DNA of 64,000 bases, from the NCBI GenBank assembly GCA_963678095.2, contig CAXXXP010000001.1:372001-436000 (forward strand), in the 5' to 3' direction. This DNA comes from G963678095 sp963678095. Its GTDB lineage: Bacteria > Bacillota > Negativicutes > Selenomonadales > Selenomonadaceae. Both the position numbers and the translations under genes were made by a program. Below the pieces are notes generated by a model. It was not told the DNA's origin. It saw nothing but the letters and a program-made list of their open reading frames with translations, and ran no database searches. Of the stretch, positions 42,318-51,553 are shown in pieces; positions within the stretch are counted from its first letter, which is position 1; each line of letters begins with the position of its first letter.

Positions 42318-42949
42318 AACTAGCGGCGATTGCGCTCGCGGCCGGGTTGAGCCGGCGAATGGGTCCGGAAAATAAGCTCTTGCTGCGCCTTAAGGGAAAA
42401 CCCCTGTTTTCCTATACGCTAAGGCTGCTCAAGGCAGGCTGCTTTTTTTCGCGTGTCGTTGTCACCAATACCCCTCTTATTGGCAGGGCCGCCGCTGCGG
42501 CCGGTTTTTTGGTGGCTACCAGTCCGTGCGCTGAACAGGGGCTGGCAAAGTCGCTGCAGGCTGGCATCGCGGCTGCGGGGGCGGCCGATGGCTGGATGTT
42601 TTTTAATTGTGATCAGCCGCAGCTTACAGAAAAAGAAGTAGGGCAGCTGGTGCAGGCTTTTTTTAGCAGCAACCAGATTGTAGTGCCGCTTATAGACGGC
42701 CAGCCAGCGTCGCCCTGCATATTTCCCGTCCGGTTTAAGTCGGAACTGATGGCTTTGACGGGCGATGAAGGCGGACGGGCTGTTTACAAAAATCATCCGT
42801 CTGAGGTATGCTTTTTATCATTTGACGACAAGGCTGCCTTTGCTGATGTCGATACCATGGCGGACTGGCTGGCACTATCGAAAGATACAGAAAAACAGAA
42901 AAAATCGCTCGACAGAGATGGAGGGACAGCGCTTGTACACGATTCATAA
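42314..42949 (+). CDS. mocA: Molybdenum cofactor cytidylyltransferase MocA
   Basis: A 211 aa nucleotidyltransferase: AAIALAAGLSRRMGPENKLLLRLKGKPLFSYTL is the LAAGxSxRMG nucleotide-binding loop, and FFNCDQPQL the metal-binding block. It turns Mo-molybdopterin into the cytidine dinucleotide form used by xanthine-dehydrogenase-type enzymes. GTG start overlapping the xdhC stop. Its last 17 bases overlap the FAD subunit gene. Confidence 0.92.
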   Translation: MKLAAIALAAGLSRRMGPENKLLLRLKGKPLFSYTLRLLKAGCFFSRVVVTNTPLIGRAAAAAGFLVATSPCAEQGLAKSLQAGIAAAGAADGWMFFNCDQPQLTEKEVGQLVQAFFSSNQIVVPLIDGQPASPCIFPVRFKSELMALTGDEGGRAVYKNHPSEVCFLSFDDKAAFADVDTMADWLALSKDTEKQKKSLDRDGGTALVHDS

Positions 42950-43733
42950 ATATGCCAAGGTAGAGACGCTGGAGGAGGCATTCGCTTTAAATGCAAAAAA
43001 GGCGAATGTGATTCTCGGCGGCACGCTCTGGCTGCGACAGGGAAGCCGGATGATACAGACGGCAATAGATCTTGACCGTCTCGGACTTGATAAGATAGAG
43101 GAGACAGCAGATGCGTTTGTCATTGGCTGTATGGTGAAATTGAGGGATCTTGAGCTCTCAGCGGCTTTAAATGATTGGACGCAGGGAGCAGTAAGAGAGA
43201 GCGTGCGGCATATTGTTGGTACCCAGTTTAGAAATTGTGCAACCATCGGCGGCAGCATCTTCGGGCGGTTTGGTTTTTCTGATATTCTGACCTGCCTGCT
43301 GGCGCTGGAAACAGAAGTGGAACTTTATCAGCGCGGCACGATTCCGCTGGCAGAGTTTATAAATCTGCCAGCAGATAATGATATTTTGGTGCATATCATC
43401 ATAAAAAAGCGGCCGCGACAGATTCATTATGAGGCCTTTCGCGCTGCGGCTACGGATTTCCCCCTGCTTACCTGTGCCGTTAGCCTGGGTGAAACCGGCA
43501 TTCGCACGGCAATAGGCGCACGTCCGGGACGGGCGGTTTTGCTGACGGACCCGGAGGGATATCTTGCCGGCGGGCTGACGAATACGGCGATGGACGCCTA
43601 TGCAGCTTTTGTCGGAAAAAATACGGCTTTGGGGAAAAATATGCGTGCTTCCGCCGAATATCGTCGGGCTTTGGCGCCGGTCCTTGTCAGGCGGTCTCTT
43701 GAAGCACTTGGCGGGGAGGCACAGCAATGGTGA
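42933..43733 (+). CDS. Molybdenum hydroxylase FAD-binding subunit
   Basis: A 266 aa subunit of the molybdopterin dehydrogenase FAD domain. KVETLEEAFALNAKKANVILGGTLWLRQGSRMIQTAIDLDRL is the N-terminal FAD site, and VGTQFRNCATIGGSIFGRFGFSDILTCLLAL the conserved N(C)AT.GG block. It passes electrons from the Fe-S subunit. TTG 42933 is favoured by GGAGGG at 42920-42925; ATG 42918 is possible. Overlaps the Fe-S subunit gene by 7 bases. Confidence 0.88.
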   Translation: MYTIHKYAKVETLEEAFALNAKKANVILGGTLWLRQGSRMIQTAIDLDRLGLDKIEETADAFVIGCMVKLRDLELSAALNDWTQGAVRESVRHIVGTQFRNCATIGGSIFGRFGFSDILTCLLALETEVELYQRGTIPLAEFINLPADNDILVHIIIKKRPRQIHYEAFRAAATDFPLLTCAVSLGETGIRTAIGARPGRAVLLTDPEGYLAGGLTNTAMDAYAAFVGKNTALGKNMRASAEYRRALAPVLVRRSLEALGGEAQQW

Positions 43734-44197
43734 TGGAATATGTGCTCAATGGAGCAAAATGCAAAGACGATATTCCGGAGGGAAGCACCCTGTTTGAGCA
43801 TCTGCGGGCCAAGGGCTGCTTCAGTGTAAAATGCGGCTGTGAGACGAGTAACTGTGGCCTGTGTACCGTCTGGCTCGATCGACGGCCGGTGCTGTCATGT
43901 TCTGTGCCGGCGCTGCGGATTGAGGGCCGAGAAGTTATCACCCTTGAAGGTCTGCAGGAACAGGCGGCAGGCTTTGGAAAGTTTATGGCCCGGCAGGGTG
44001 CGGATCAATGCGGCTTTTGTAATCCTGGCTTCATCATGAATGTATTGGCGATGGTTGAAGAGCTGGATGATCCCGATGAACAGCAAATCAATGAATATTT
44101 GGCAGGAAACTTATGCCGCTGCACAGGCTATGTCAGTCACATGCGTGCCATTAAAGCTTTTATTGCTGCCAGACAGGCCGGGGAGGAGATGCCATGA
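43727..44197 (+). CDS. Molybdenum hydroxylase 2Fe-2S subunit
   Basis: A 156 aa two-cluster ferredoxin-type subunit. The N-terminal plant-type cluster motif is CGCETSNCGLC with a further Cys in VLSCSVPA. The C-terminal cluster has CGFCNPGFIM and CRCTGY. Normal length. It passes electrons from molybdenum to FAD. ATG 43727 after GGGGAGG. Its stop overlaps the next ATG. Confidence 0.94.
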   Translation: MVMEYVLNGAKCKDDIPEGSTLFEHLRAKGCFSVKCGCETSNCGLCTVWLDRRPVLSCSVPALRIEGREVITLEGLQEQAAGFGKFMARQGADQCGFCNPGFIMNVLAMVEELDDPDEQQINEYLAGNLCRCTGYVSHMRAIKAFIAARQAGEEMP

Positions 44198-46479
44198 AAG
44201 CTGTAAATCAAGCAATTATTAAAAAAGATGCAATGGCCCTGGTTACCGGTAAGCCTGTCTACACAGACGATGTCGCACCCCGGGACTGTTTAATTGTCAA
44301 GGCGCTGCGCAGTCCACATGCACATGCATGGATCAAGAAAATCGACGCGGCTGTTGCCAAAAAAGTACCGGGAATTGAATGTGTGCTGACCTATGAGGAT
44401 GTGCCGGGCAGCCGGTTTACGATTGCCGGACAGACCTTTCCAGAGCTCAGCCCATATGACCGGCTGATTCTTGATCGCAGAGTCCGTTTTGTCGGTGATG
44501 CCGTGGCACTGGTTGCCGGGACGGATGAAAAAGCGGTTGACCGCGCCTTGCGGCTGATTAAAGTCGAATACGAAGTTCTTGAGCCAGTGCTGGATTTTAC
44601 GCAAGCGCTGGACCATCCGGTTGTCGTTCATCCGGAACCGGACTGGAAGGAATTAATCGAAATTGGTGGCGACAATCGGCGCAATCTCGTTGCCGCATCA
44701 ACGCATGAACATGGGACTGTCGAGGCGGTGCTGGCCGATTGTGAGGTTGTTGTTGAAGAAACCTATCACACGAAGCAATGCCAGCAGGCAATGATGGAGA
44801 CCTTTCGCGCGTACTGCTATATCGATGCTTATCAGCGGCTTACTGTCGTTAGTTCGACGCAGGTGCCATTTCATGTGCGGCGCATTCTGGCCCAGGCACT
44901 TGAATTGCCAAAGTCAAAAATTCGCGTGATTAAACCGCGGATTGGCGGTGGCTTTGGCGCCAAGCAGACGGCGGTTATGGAGATGTATCCGGCGCTGGTA
45001 ACCTGGATTACGGGAAAATCGGCAAAAATGATTTATACCCGTTATGAATCGCAGGTGGTCTCCTCTCCGCGCCATGAGGCGCAGGTTTCGGTGCGGGTGG
45101 GGGCAACGCGTGACGGGATTATCCGTGCCATTACCGTCAATTCGCTGTGGAATGCCGGTGCTTTTGGCGAGCACAGTCCGACGACCGTGGGGTTGTCAGG
45201 ACATAAATCGATTTCACTTTACAACAGCAATCTGGAGGCATTTCGCTTTTCCTATGATGTCGTCTATACGAATACCATTGCGGCCGGTGCATATCGCGGG
45301 TATGGGGCAACCCAGGGGATTTTTGCGGTGGAATCAGCGGTAAATGAGCTGGCAGCAAAGCTGGGGATTGATCCGGCAAAACTGCGTGAGCGCAATATGG
45401 TCCAGCAGGGGCAGGTTGTGCCCTCCTATTTCAATGAGTACGCTTCAAGCTGTGCTTTGGATCGCTGCCTGGCCCGGGCAAAGCAGATGATCGGCTGGGA
45501 GGGAAAATATCCCCGGCGCGAAATGGGCAATGGCAAAGTGCGGGGGGTAGGCTTGTCGCTTGACATGCAGGGCTCGGGAATTTCAAAGATCGACACCGGG
45601 GCGGTATCGATAAAAGTCAACGATGATGGCTTTTACACGATGGCTGTCGGCGCGACGGATATGGGCACTGGCTGCGATACGATTCTGGCGCAGATTGCTG
45701 CCGAATGTCTCGGCTGCAGCCCGGATGATATTGTCGTGCATGGTGTTGATACGGATACTTCCCCGTATGATTGCGGGTCCTATGCCTCCTCGACCACCTA
45801 TGTCACGGGGATGGCAGTTGTCAAAACCTGTGAAGCTTTGAAACAGCGGATCTTGGCTGAGGGTGCGAAAAAACTTGGCTGTGAAGTCTCAAAGCTTGTT
45901 TTTGACGGCCATGAGATTATGACACAAGACGGTGTTTGCTGCGTATCCTTAAAAGATGTTGCCAATGCTGCTATGTGTGGCAACTCGACCGCGCTGTATG
46001 CGACGGAATCTCATTGCTCGCCGGTATCGCCGCCGCCGTATATGGTCGGGATTGCCGAAGTGGAGATTGATACGGCGACGGGGCAGATCGAGCTCATTGA
46101 CTATGCTGCTGTCGTTGATTGCGGTACGGTAATCAATCCGGCGCTGGCCAAGGTGCAAACAGAAGGCGGACTTGTACAGGGAATTGGCATGGCCTTGTAT
46201 GAGGATGTCGTCATCGGGGAAACCGGCAGGATTGCCAATAATTCCTTTATGCAGTACCGGCTGCCAAGCCGACTTGATATCGGCCGGCGGATTGCGGTGG
46301 AATTTGAAAGCAGCTATGAACCGACGGGGCCTTTTGGGGCAAAATCAATCGGTGAGGTTGTAATCAACACGCCGTCACCGGCAATTGCCGATGCGGTGTA
46401 TAATGCCACCGGCGTCCGGATCCGGGAACTGCCGATTACACCGGAAAAAATCTTTATGGGAATGCAATCGAAAAAATAA
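44194..46479 (+). CDS. Molybdenum hydroxylase molybdopterin-binding catalytic subunit
   Basis: A 761 aa xanthine-dehydrogenase-type large subunit. RIGGGFGAKQTAVMEMYPAL and GAYRGYGATQGIFAVE are molybdopterin-binding blocks, GATDMGTGCDTILAQIAAE a further one, and GPFGAKSIGEVVINTPSPAIADAVYNATG holds the catalytic Glu. With the selenium genes upstream, a selenium-dependent purine, nicotinate or similar hydroxylase is inferred; the substrate cannot be read from sequence. There is no in-frame TGA, so selenium would be a labile ligand, not selenocysteine. Last gene of the run, followed by a terminator. Confidence 0.93.
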   Translation: MKAVNQAIIKKDAMALVTGKPVYTDDVAPRDCLIVKALRSPHAHAWIKKIDAAVAKKVPGIECVLTYEDVPGSRFTIAGQTFPELSPYDRLILDRRVRFVGDAVALVAGTDEKAVDRALRLIKVEYEVLEPVLDFTQALDHPVVVHPEPDWKELIEIGGDNRRNLVAASTHEHGTVEAVLADCEVVVEETYHTKQCQQAMMETFRAYCYIDAYQRLTVVSSTQVPFHVRRILAQALELPKSKIRVIKPRIGGGFGAKQTAVMEMYPALVTWITGKSAKMIYTRYESQVVSSPRHEAQVSVRVGATRDGIIRAITVNSLWNAGAFGEHSPTTVGLSGHKSISLYNSNLEAFRFSYDVVYTNTIAAGAYRGYGATQGIFAVESAVNELAAKLGIDPAKLRERNMVQQGQVVPSYFNEYASSCALDRCLARAKQMIGWEGKYPRREMGNGKVRGVGLSLDMQGSGISKIDTGAVSIKVNDDGFYTMAVGATDMGTGCDTILAQIAAECLGCSPDDIVVHGVDTDTSPYDCGSYASSTTYVTGMAVVKTCEALKQRILAEGAKKLGCEVSKLVFDGHEIMTQDGVCCVSLKDVANAAMCGNSTALYATESHCSPVSPPPYMVGIAEVEIDTATGQIELIDYAAVVDCGTVINPALAKVQTEGGLVQGIGMALYEDVVIGETGRIANNSFMQYRLPSRLDIGRRIAVEFESSYEPTGPFGAKSIGEVVINTPSPAIADAVYNATGVRIRELPITPEKIFMGMQSKK

Positions 46480-46484
46480 AAACA

Positions 46485-46516
46485 GCAGCCGCGAAAAAAT
46501 TGCGGCTGCATTTTTT
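46485..46516 (+). terminator. Terminator after the molybdenum hydroxylase genes
   Basis: Perfect 8-base stem GCAGCCGC / GCGGCTGC (46485-46492, 46502-46509), then A and six T residues. Confidence 0.9.
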
Positions 46517-46544
46517 ATATCGGTTTGTTTGCGATAATGTAATT

Positions 46545-46573
46545 TTGTGCTGGTATCTGAAATGTGATACAAT
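46545..46573 (+). promoter_or_regulatory. smc promoter
   Basis: TTGTGC (46545-46550), a 17-base spacer, and TACAAT (46568-46573) preceded by TGA as an extended -10. 46 bases before the proposed start. Confidence 0.65.
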
Positions 46574-46618
46574 GAAATATAATGTTAAAATTAGGATTCG
46601 TATGGGCAGGTGAAGTTT

Positions 46619-49600
46619 TTGCAACTGAAGAGATTAGAGGCATATGGCTTTAAGTCCTTTGCCGACAAGCTGGAAATTGAATTTCACGAAGGGGTTACGG
46701 CAATTGTCGGCCCGAATGGCAGTGGGAAAAGCAATATTACCGACGCCATTCGCTGGGTGTTGGGCGAGCAAAATGTGCGCAATCTGCGCGGCACGAAGGC
46801 GGAAGATATTATTTTTGCTGGCAGTGCTTCCCGGCGGGCCCTGGGGGTAGCGGAAGTTTCTCTGACCTTTGACAATGCGGATGGACAGCTGCCGCTTGAT
46901 TTCCAGGAAGTTGTCGTCACCCGGCGGTTGTTTCGCTCCGGGGAAAGTGAATTTTACATCAACAAGGCTAAGTGCCGTCTGAAGGATGTTTATGATTTAT
47001 TTGCCGATACGGGGCTGGGCCGGGACGCAATCAGTGTAATCAGTCAAAATAAAATCGATCAGGTGCTCAACAGCAAGCCGGAGGAACGGCGGCTGCTGTT
47101 TGAAGAAACAGCCGGCATTACAAAATACCGCAACCGCAAGCGTGAATCCTTACGCAAGCTTGAGGATACTGAGGCCAATCTGCTGCGCGTAACGGATATC
47201 ATCCAGGAAATAGAAAATCAATTGGAACCGCTGGCTGAGCAGGCTGAAAAGACGCGGGCCTATAACGTGCTGCAGGCGGAGTATAAGGATTGTCGTCTCA
47301 CACAGCTTTTACATAAGTACGAAAAATCCAGCCGGGAAAAAGCTGGCGGTGAGCAGCGCCTTAAAGAGCTGCGCGATGAAGAGATTTCCCTGCAGGCGCA
47401 GGTGCAGCTTTTGGAGGCACGTAAGGAACAAATGGGGAAGGAATTAATCGATGTTGAAAATTCCCTGAAACTCCTTGCCGAAAAAAACAGTGAGCTGTCA
47501 GGAAAACTCGATCATAACAACAGTGAAATTGCAATTTTACAGGAACGGCTGGCACAGGGCGGGCGTACCGGTGACCGGCTGGCAATCAGTCGCAAGGAAA
47601 TTATTGCCGAGCAGCTGGCGGCCGAACAAGCCCTTGAAGCGGCAATGGCAGACAAAAAGAATCTTGAGGAAAAACTGCAGACAGTTGCCGCCGGACTGGC
47701 CGAAAAACAGCAACAGGCGGATGAATTACAGGCAAAACTAAAGGCACAGGAAGCCGTTTTGCGCGAGCAGCAACAGCGGGCGCAGCAACAGCAGCAAGAT
47801 ATGCAACAGTTATCGGGACAGCTGGCGCTGCTGGATCGCGATTTGGCTGAAAATGAACGGCAGCTGAAAGAGCAGCAGGAACTTTATCAGGCTGCGACAG
47901 CTGAAAAAGCCGTGCAGGAAAAGGTCTGGTCGCAAATGCAAGCGGCGGCAACGCAGGCGCAGGCAGCGGAAGAAGCCCTGACGGCGGAAAATGAGGCATG
48001 TGCGGCAAAGCTCGCAGCGACCGGGGAAGCCAGAAAACAGATGGAAACGTCAATGCAACGGCTGCAGTCGGAGGAACAAAATGCTGCGACTCGGCTCAAG
48101 GTGCTGGCGAATTTGCAGGCTGAATATGAAGGCTTTGGCCGGGCTGTAAAATCAGTTCTGCGGAGCACAATGCCCTTTCGCTCCGGCATTGAGGGCGCTG
48201 TTGCCGAACTGATCGAAGTGCCAAAACAATATGTTACGGCAATTGAAATTGCGCTTGGCGGCAATCTGCAAAATGTTGTCACGCGTGATGCGGAAACGGC
48301 AAAACAGGCGATTGCCTTTTTGAAGAAGGAACGTCTGGGAAGGGTTACCTTTTTGCCGTTGTCAACGATCGCCGTCCGCCAGCCGGCGAAGGATAGCGCA
48401 GTAGAGGGCGCTCCGGGCTTTATTGGCTATGCCAGCGAACTGGTCGCTGTTGATGCCAAATATAAAAAAGCGGTCGAATTTTTGCTGGCACGGACGATTG
48501 TTGTCGATCAGATCGACAATGCCCTGTCACTGGCCAAGCAGCAGGGCTATAAGCTGCGCATTGTCACCCTGGAGGGGGAAATTCTCAATCCGGGCGGCTC
48601 AATGGCGGGCGGCAGCGCCTCACATCGTGAAAGCAGTTTTTTAAATCGCAGTGGCGAGATTGCCGAGCTTACCGGCAGACGCGAAGCTGCCGCGGCAAAG
48701 GTGGAGATGCTTAAGGGCGAACTGGCCCTTAAACTCGAGCAGCAGCAGCAGCTGGAGGCCGAACGACAGCAGCTGCTGCACCGTAAAAATCAGGCGGCCG
48801 TGGAGCGGGCAGAACAAAAAGTTTATCGTGAAAAAAAGACCGCTGAAATTGAACTGCTGGCCCAGCGTCAGCAGGCGGCAGCTGAGAAAAAACTGCAGGG
48901 TGAAGGCGCTAAGTCAGATTTGCTGCAGCAGCGCGGGATTTTGCAGCAGAAGCTCGAACAGCTGCGCGGGCAGGGGAATCTGCAGTTGGCGGATGATGCT
49001 GCGGCGGAAGAAATGCTGGAGGACCTGCGCCAGGATGTAGCCGACCTGAACAAACTGATCGTTGAAATGCAGATTGAAAAAACGGTGGCCGAGCAGGAAG
49101 TGATTCGCAGCCGCGAGCAATGCGAAAATCTTTCCCGGCAGCTGGAACGCTTCCAGGCAGACCTGGTGAAAAACAAGGCGGAAGCACAGGAACTTAAAGC
49201 GGCGGCGGCAAAGAGCAATGCCGAAATTGATCTGCTGCAGGCGGCTTCAACGCAGCTGCAGTCTTTGAAGGAAATTGCCGTCAAAGATCACGCTAATTAT
49301 TATCAGGTCAAGATGGCTAAGCTGGTTGAAATACAGAAAAACGACCGTGACAGCAAACAGGCGGCAAGGAATTTAAACGATGACAAAAGCCGGATGCATC
49401 AGCTCGAGCTCGAGCTTACGCGCATCGAGTTTGAGGTGCAGCAGTGTGAGGAGGTATTGCGTGAGGAATATCGCCTCACCGAGGAGCAGGCCCGCGAGCA
49501 TCAGCTGGATCTGACCGCATCAGCCCTGACGCAGCGCATTACGGTGCTGGAAGGGAAAATGGCAGAGCTTGGGACTGTCAATCCTAATGCGATTTCTGAA

Positions 49601-50164
49601 TATGAGGCACTCGCCTCCCGCTGTGATTTTTTGCAAAAGCAATCAACTGACCTGGTTGTTGCCAAGGAATATCTGGTCGGCATCATTGCCGAAATGGATG
49701 TGACAATGACAAAACAGTTCAAGGCAGCCTTTGCCGAAATAAGCCGTCACTTCAGCGATGTTTTTGTTCGCCTCTTTGGCGGCGGCAAGGCTGAACTGTT
49801 GCTTACGGATGAGGAGAATGTCTTGACGGCCGGTGTTGAAATTGCCGTACAGCCGCCGGAGAAAAAACTGCAGAACCTGTCGGTGCTTTCCGGCGGAGAA
49901 AGGGCCTTGACGGTAATTGCCTTGATGTTTGCCTTTTTGCAGTATCGGCCGGCACCGTTTAGCGTCGTCGATGAAATTGATGCCCCGCTTGATGAGGCGA
50001 ATGTCGCTCGTTTTGGCTCGTTCCTCAAGGATTATGCAGCCAATACACAATTTATTGTTGTAACGCACCGCAAGGGAACGATGGAAGCGGCACAGATCAT
50101 GTATGGCGTGACGGTTGAAGACGACGGCGTATCGAAGCTGGTATCGGTTCGTCTGGATGATTAA
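46619..50164 (+). CDS. smc: Chromosome partition protein SMC
   Basis: Condensin ATPase that organises and segregates the chromosome. The 1181 aa protein has Walker A GPNGSGKSNITDAIRW near the N-terminus, long coiled coils (about 165-500 and 665-1000), a hinge (about 510-660, EGFGRAVKSVLRSTMPF on), and the C-terminal signature LSGGERALT with Walker B SVVDEIDAPLDEAN. I favour TTG 46619 (MQLKRLEAYGFKSFAD as in the family) after AGGTGA; GTG 46610 would add three residues. Transcribed from its own promoter. ftsY follows. Confidence 0.96.
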   Translation: MQLKRLEAYGFKSFADKLEIEFHEGVTAIVGPNGSGKSNITDAIRWVLGEQNVRNLRGTKAEDIIFAGSASRRALGVAEVSLTFDNADGQLPLDFQEVVVTRRLFRSGESEFYINKAKCRLKDVYDLFADTGLGRDAISVISQNKIDQVLNSKPEERRLLFEETAGITKYRNRKRESLRKLEDTEANLLRVTDIIQEIENQLEPLAEQAEKTRAYNVLQAEYKDCRLTQLLHKYEKSSREKAGGEQRLKELRDEEISLQAQVQLLEARKEQMGKELIDVENSLKLLAEKNSELSGKLDHNNSEIAILQERLAQGGRTGDRLAISRKEIIAEQLAAEQALEAAMADKKNLEEKLQTVAAGLAEKQQQADELQAKLKAQEAVLREQQQRAQQQQQDMQQLSGQLALLDRDLAENERQLKEQQELYQAATAEKAVQEKVWSQMQAAATQAQAAEEALTAENEACAAKLAATGEARKQMETSMQRLQSEEQNAATRLKVLANLQAEYEGFGRAVKSVLRSTMPFRSGIEGAVAELIEVPKQYVTAIEIALGGNLQNVVTRDAETAKQAIAFLKKERLGRVTFLPLSTIAVRQPAKDSAVEGAPGFIGYASELVAVDAKYKKAVEFLLARTIVVDQIDNALSLAKQQGYKLRIVTLEGEILNPGGSMAGGSASHRESSFLNRSGEIAELTGRREAAAAKVEMLKGELALKLEQQQQLEAERQQLLHRKNQAAVERAEQKVYREKKTAEIELLAQRQQAAAEKKLQGEGAKSDLLQQRGILQQKLEQLRGQGNLQLADDAAAEEMLEDLRQDVADLNKLIVEMQIEKTVAEQEVIRSREQCENLSRQLERFQADLVKNKAEAQELKAAAAKSNAEIDLLQAASTQLQSLKEIAVKDHANYYQVKMAKLVEIQKNDRDSKQAARNLNDDKSRMHQLELELTRIEFEVQQCEEVLREEYRLTEEQAREHQLDLTASALTQRITVLEGKMAELGTVNPNAISEYEALASRCDFLQKQSTDLVVAKEYLVGIIAEMDVTMTKQFKAAFAEISRHFSDVFVRLFGGGKAELLLTDEENVLTAGVEIAVQPPEKKLQNLSVLSGGERALTVIALMFAFLQYRPAPFSVVDEIDAPLDEANVARFGSFLKDYAANTQFIVVTHRKGTMEAAQIMYGVTVEDDGVSKLVSVRLDD

Positions 50165-50187
50165 GTAGATAAGGGGAGGCAAGGAAT

Positions 50188-51105
50188 ATGGGCTTTTTTG
50201 ATAAATTAAAACAGGGACTGGAAAAAACGCGCAAGTCCTTTACTGAAAAAATAGAGCAGGTCATTATAGGCTATGCAAGCATTGAGGAAGATCTGCTCGA
50301 TGACCTCGAGGAAGCCTTGATTTCGGCGGATGTCGGAGTCAAGACCAGCATGGCCTTGATGGAGGATGTGCGTAGCGGCATAAAAAAGAAGGAAATAAAT
50401 TCCCCGGCCGATCTGCGTCCGTTTCTGGAACGAAGGATCAGTGAGCTTCTGACCGCTGGATCCGATGAAAGCCGCATGGCCGACAGTGGTCCGACCGTGT
50501 TGCTCGTTATTGGCGTCAATGGCGTCGGCAAGACGACAACGATCGGCAAGCTTGGTAACTACTATAAGCAGCAGGGGAAAAGCGTCATTCTTGCTGCCGC
50601 AGACACCTTCCGGGCTGCCGCCATTGATCAGCTTGAAATATGGGGGCAGCGCATCGATGCCCAAGTGATCAAACATGAAGAGGGCTCTGATCCGGCATCG
50701 GTAGCCTTTGATGCTGTCAATGCAGCGAAGGCCCGCAATGCGGATGTGTTGATTATCGATACGGCGGGACGCTTGCACACGAAATCCAATCTCATGGAAG
50801 AACTCAAAAAGATCAACCGGGTCATTCAGCGGGAAATTCCAGCGGCGCCGCATGAAACCTTGCTTGTGCTCGATGCAACCACGGGACAAAATGCAATCAA
50901 TCAGGCGGATCTCTTTTCTAAAGCGGCTCCGATTTCCGGTGTTGTGCTGACCAAGCTCGATGGTACGGCTAAGGGCGGGGTTGTCGTTGGCATCAAGGCT
51001 GAGCTTAAGATGCCGGTAAAATGGATTGGTGTCGGCGAAGGCGTGGATGATCTGCGTCCCTTTAATGCGGAGGATTTTGCCCAAGCTTTGTTTTCCGACA
51101 AGTAA
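50188..51105 (+). CDS. ftsY: Signal recognition particle receptor FtsY
   Basis: GTPase receptor of the SRP pathway, which targets nascent membrane proteins. The 305 aa protein has an N domain (DKLKQGLEKTRKSFTEK) and a G domain with GVNGVGKTTT, DTFRAAAIDQLE, DTAGRL and TKLDGTAKGG. It lacks the long acidic A domain of E. coli FtsY, as is usual in Firmicutes. 23 bases after smc; a strong promoter for the ffh unit follows. Confidence 0.97.
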   Translation: MGFFDKLKQGLEKTRKSFTEKIEQVIIGYASIEEDLLDDLEEALISADVGVKTSMALMEDVRSGIKKKEINSPADLRPFLERRISELLTAGSDESRMADSGPTVLLVIGVNGVGKTTTIGKLGNYYKQQGKSVILAAADTFRAAAIDQLEIWGQRIDAQVIKHEEGSDPASVAFDAVNAAKARNADVLIIDTAGRLHTKSNLMEELKKINRVIQREIPAAPHETLLVLDATTGQNAINQADLFSKAAPISGVVLTKLDGTAKGGVVVGIKAELKMPVKWIGVGEGVDDLRPFNAEDFAQALFSDK

Positions 51106-51111
51106 AAATGC

Positions 51112-51164
51112 TTGACAATAATTGAGGGCTTCTGTATAATAACAAAGTCAAGTGAATTTACTTG
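51112..51164 (+). promoter_or_regulatory. Consensus promoter of ylxM-ffh
   Basis: TTGACA (51112-51117), a 17-base spacer, and TATAAT (51135-51140): a full sigma-70/sigma-A consensus. A small hairpin CAAGT / ACTTG (51149-51153, 51160-51164) sits near the start of the transcript. Confidence 0.88.
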
Positions 51165-51194
51165 TCAGAAATATAATGAATCCGGGTGATTCGC

Positions 51195-51551
51195 ATGTTG
51201 GAAAAATTGCTGCAGATGAGTGCTTTGTTTGATTTTTATGGGGCCTTGCTGACGGAAAAGCAGCAGCGATGCCTGGAGATGCATCTGTTTGAAGATTTTT
51301 CATTGTCGGAGATCGGCAGTGAACTTGGGATATCGCGCCAGGCGGTGTATGATATCATTCACCGGTCGGAACAGTCGCTGCGCGATTATGAAGGCAAGCT
51401 TGGTCTGGTGGCGCGCCATGAAAGTGAGCGCGGCGAACTACAGGCGGTAGTGAACATGATGCAAAAATTAAAACGTGAAGATAACAGTTCAGATATAGAT
51501 GATTTGATAAAGAGGCTTGCCAACTTGATTGGTAAGGTCAGGGGGGCATAG
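51195..51551 (+). CDS. ylxM: YlxM-family SRP-associated protein
   Basis: A 118 aa protein with a sigma-70 region 4-like helix-turn-helix (FDFYGALLTEKQQRCLEMHLFEDFSLSEIGSELGISRQAVYDIIHRSEQSL). It belongs to the YlxM family, which in streptococci modulates SRP GTPases and always precedes ffh. ATG 51195 after GGGTGA. The ffh start follows 2 bases after its stop. Confidence 0.93.
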   Translation: MLEKLLQMSALFDFYGALLTEKQQRCLEMHLFEDFSLSEIGSELGISRQAVYDIIHRSEQSLRDYEGKLGLVARHESERGELQAVVNMMQKLKREDNSSDIDDLIKRLANLIGKVRGA

Positions 51552-51553
51552 AT

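Noticed and set aside
44194..46479. Selenocysteine in the molybdenum hydroxylase
   Set aside because: No in-frame TGA; selenium, if present, would be a labile ligand.
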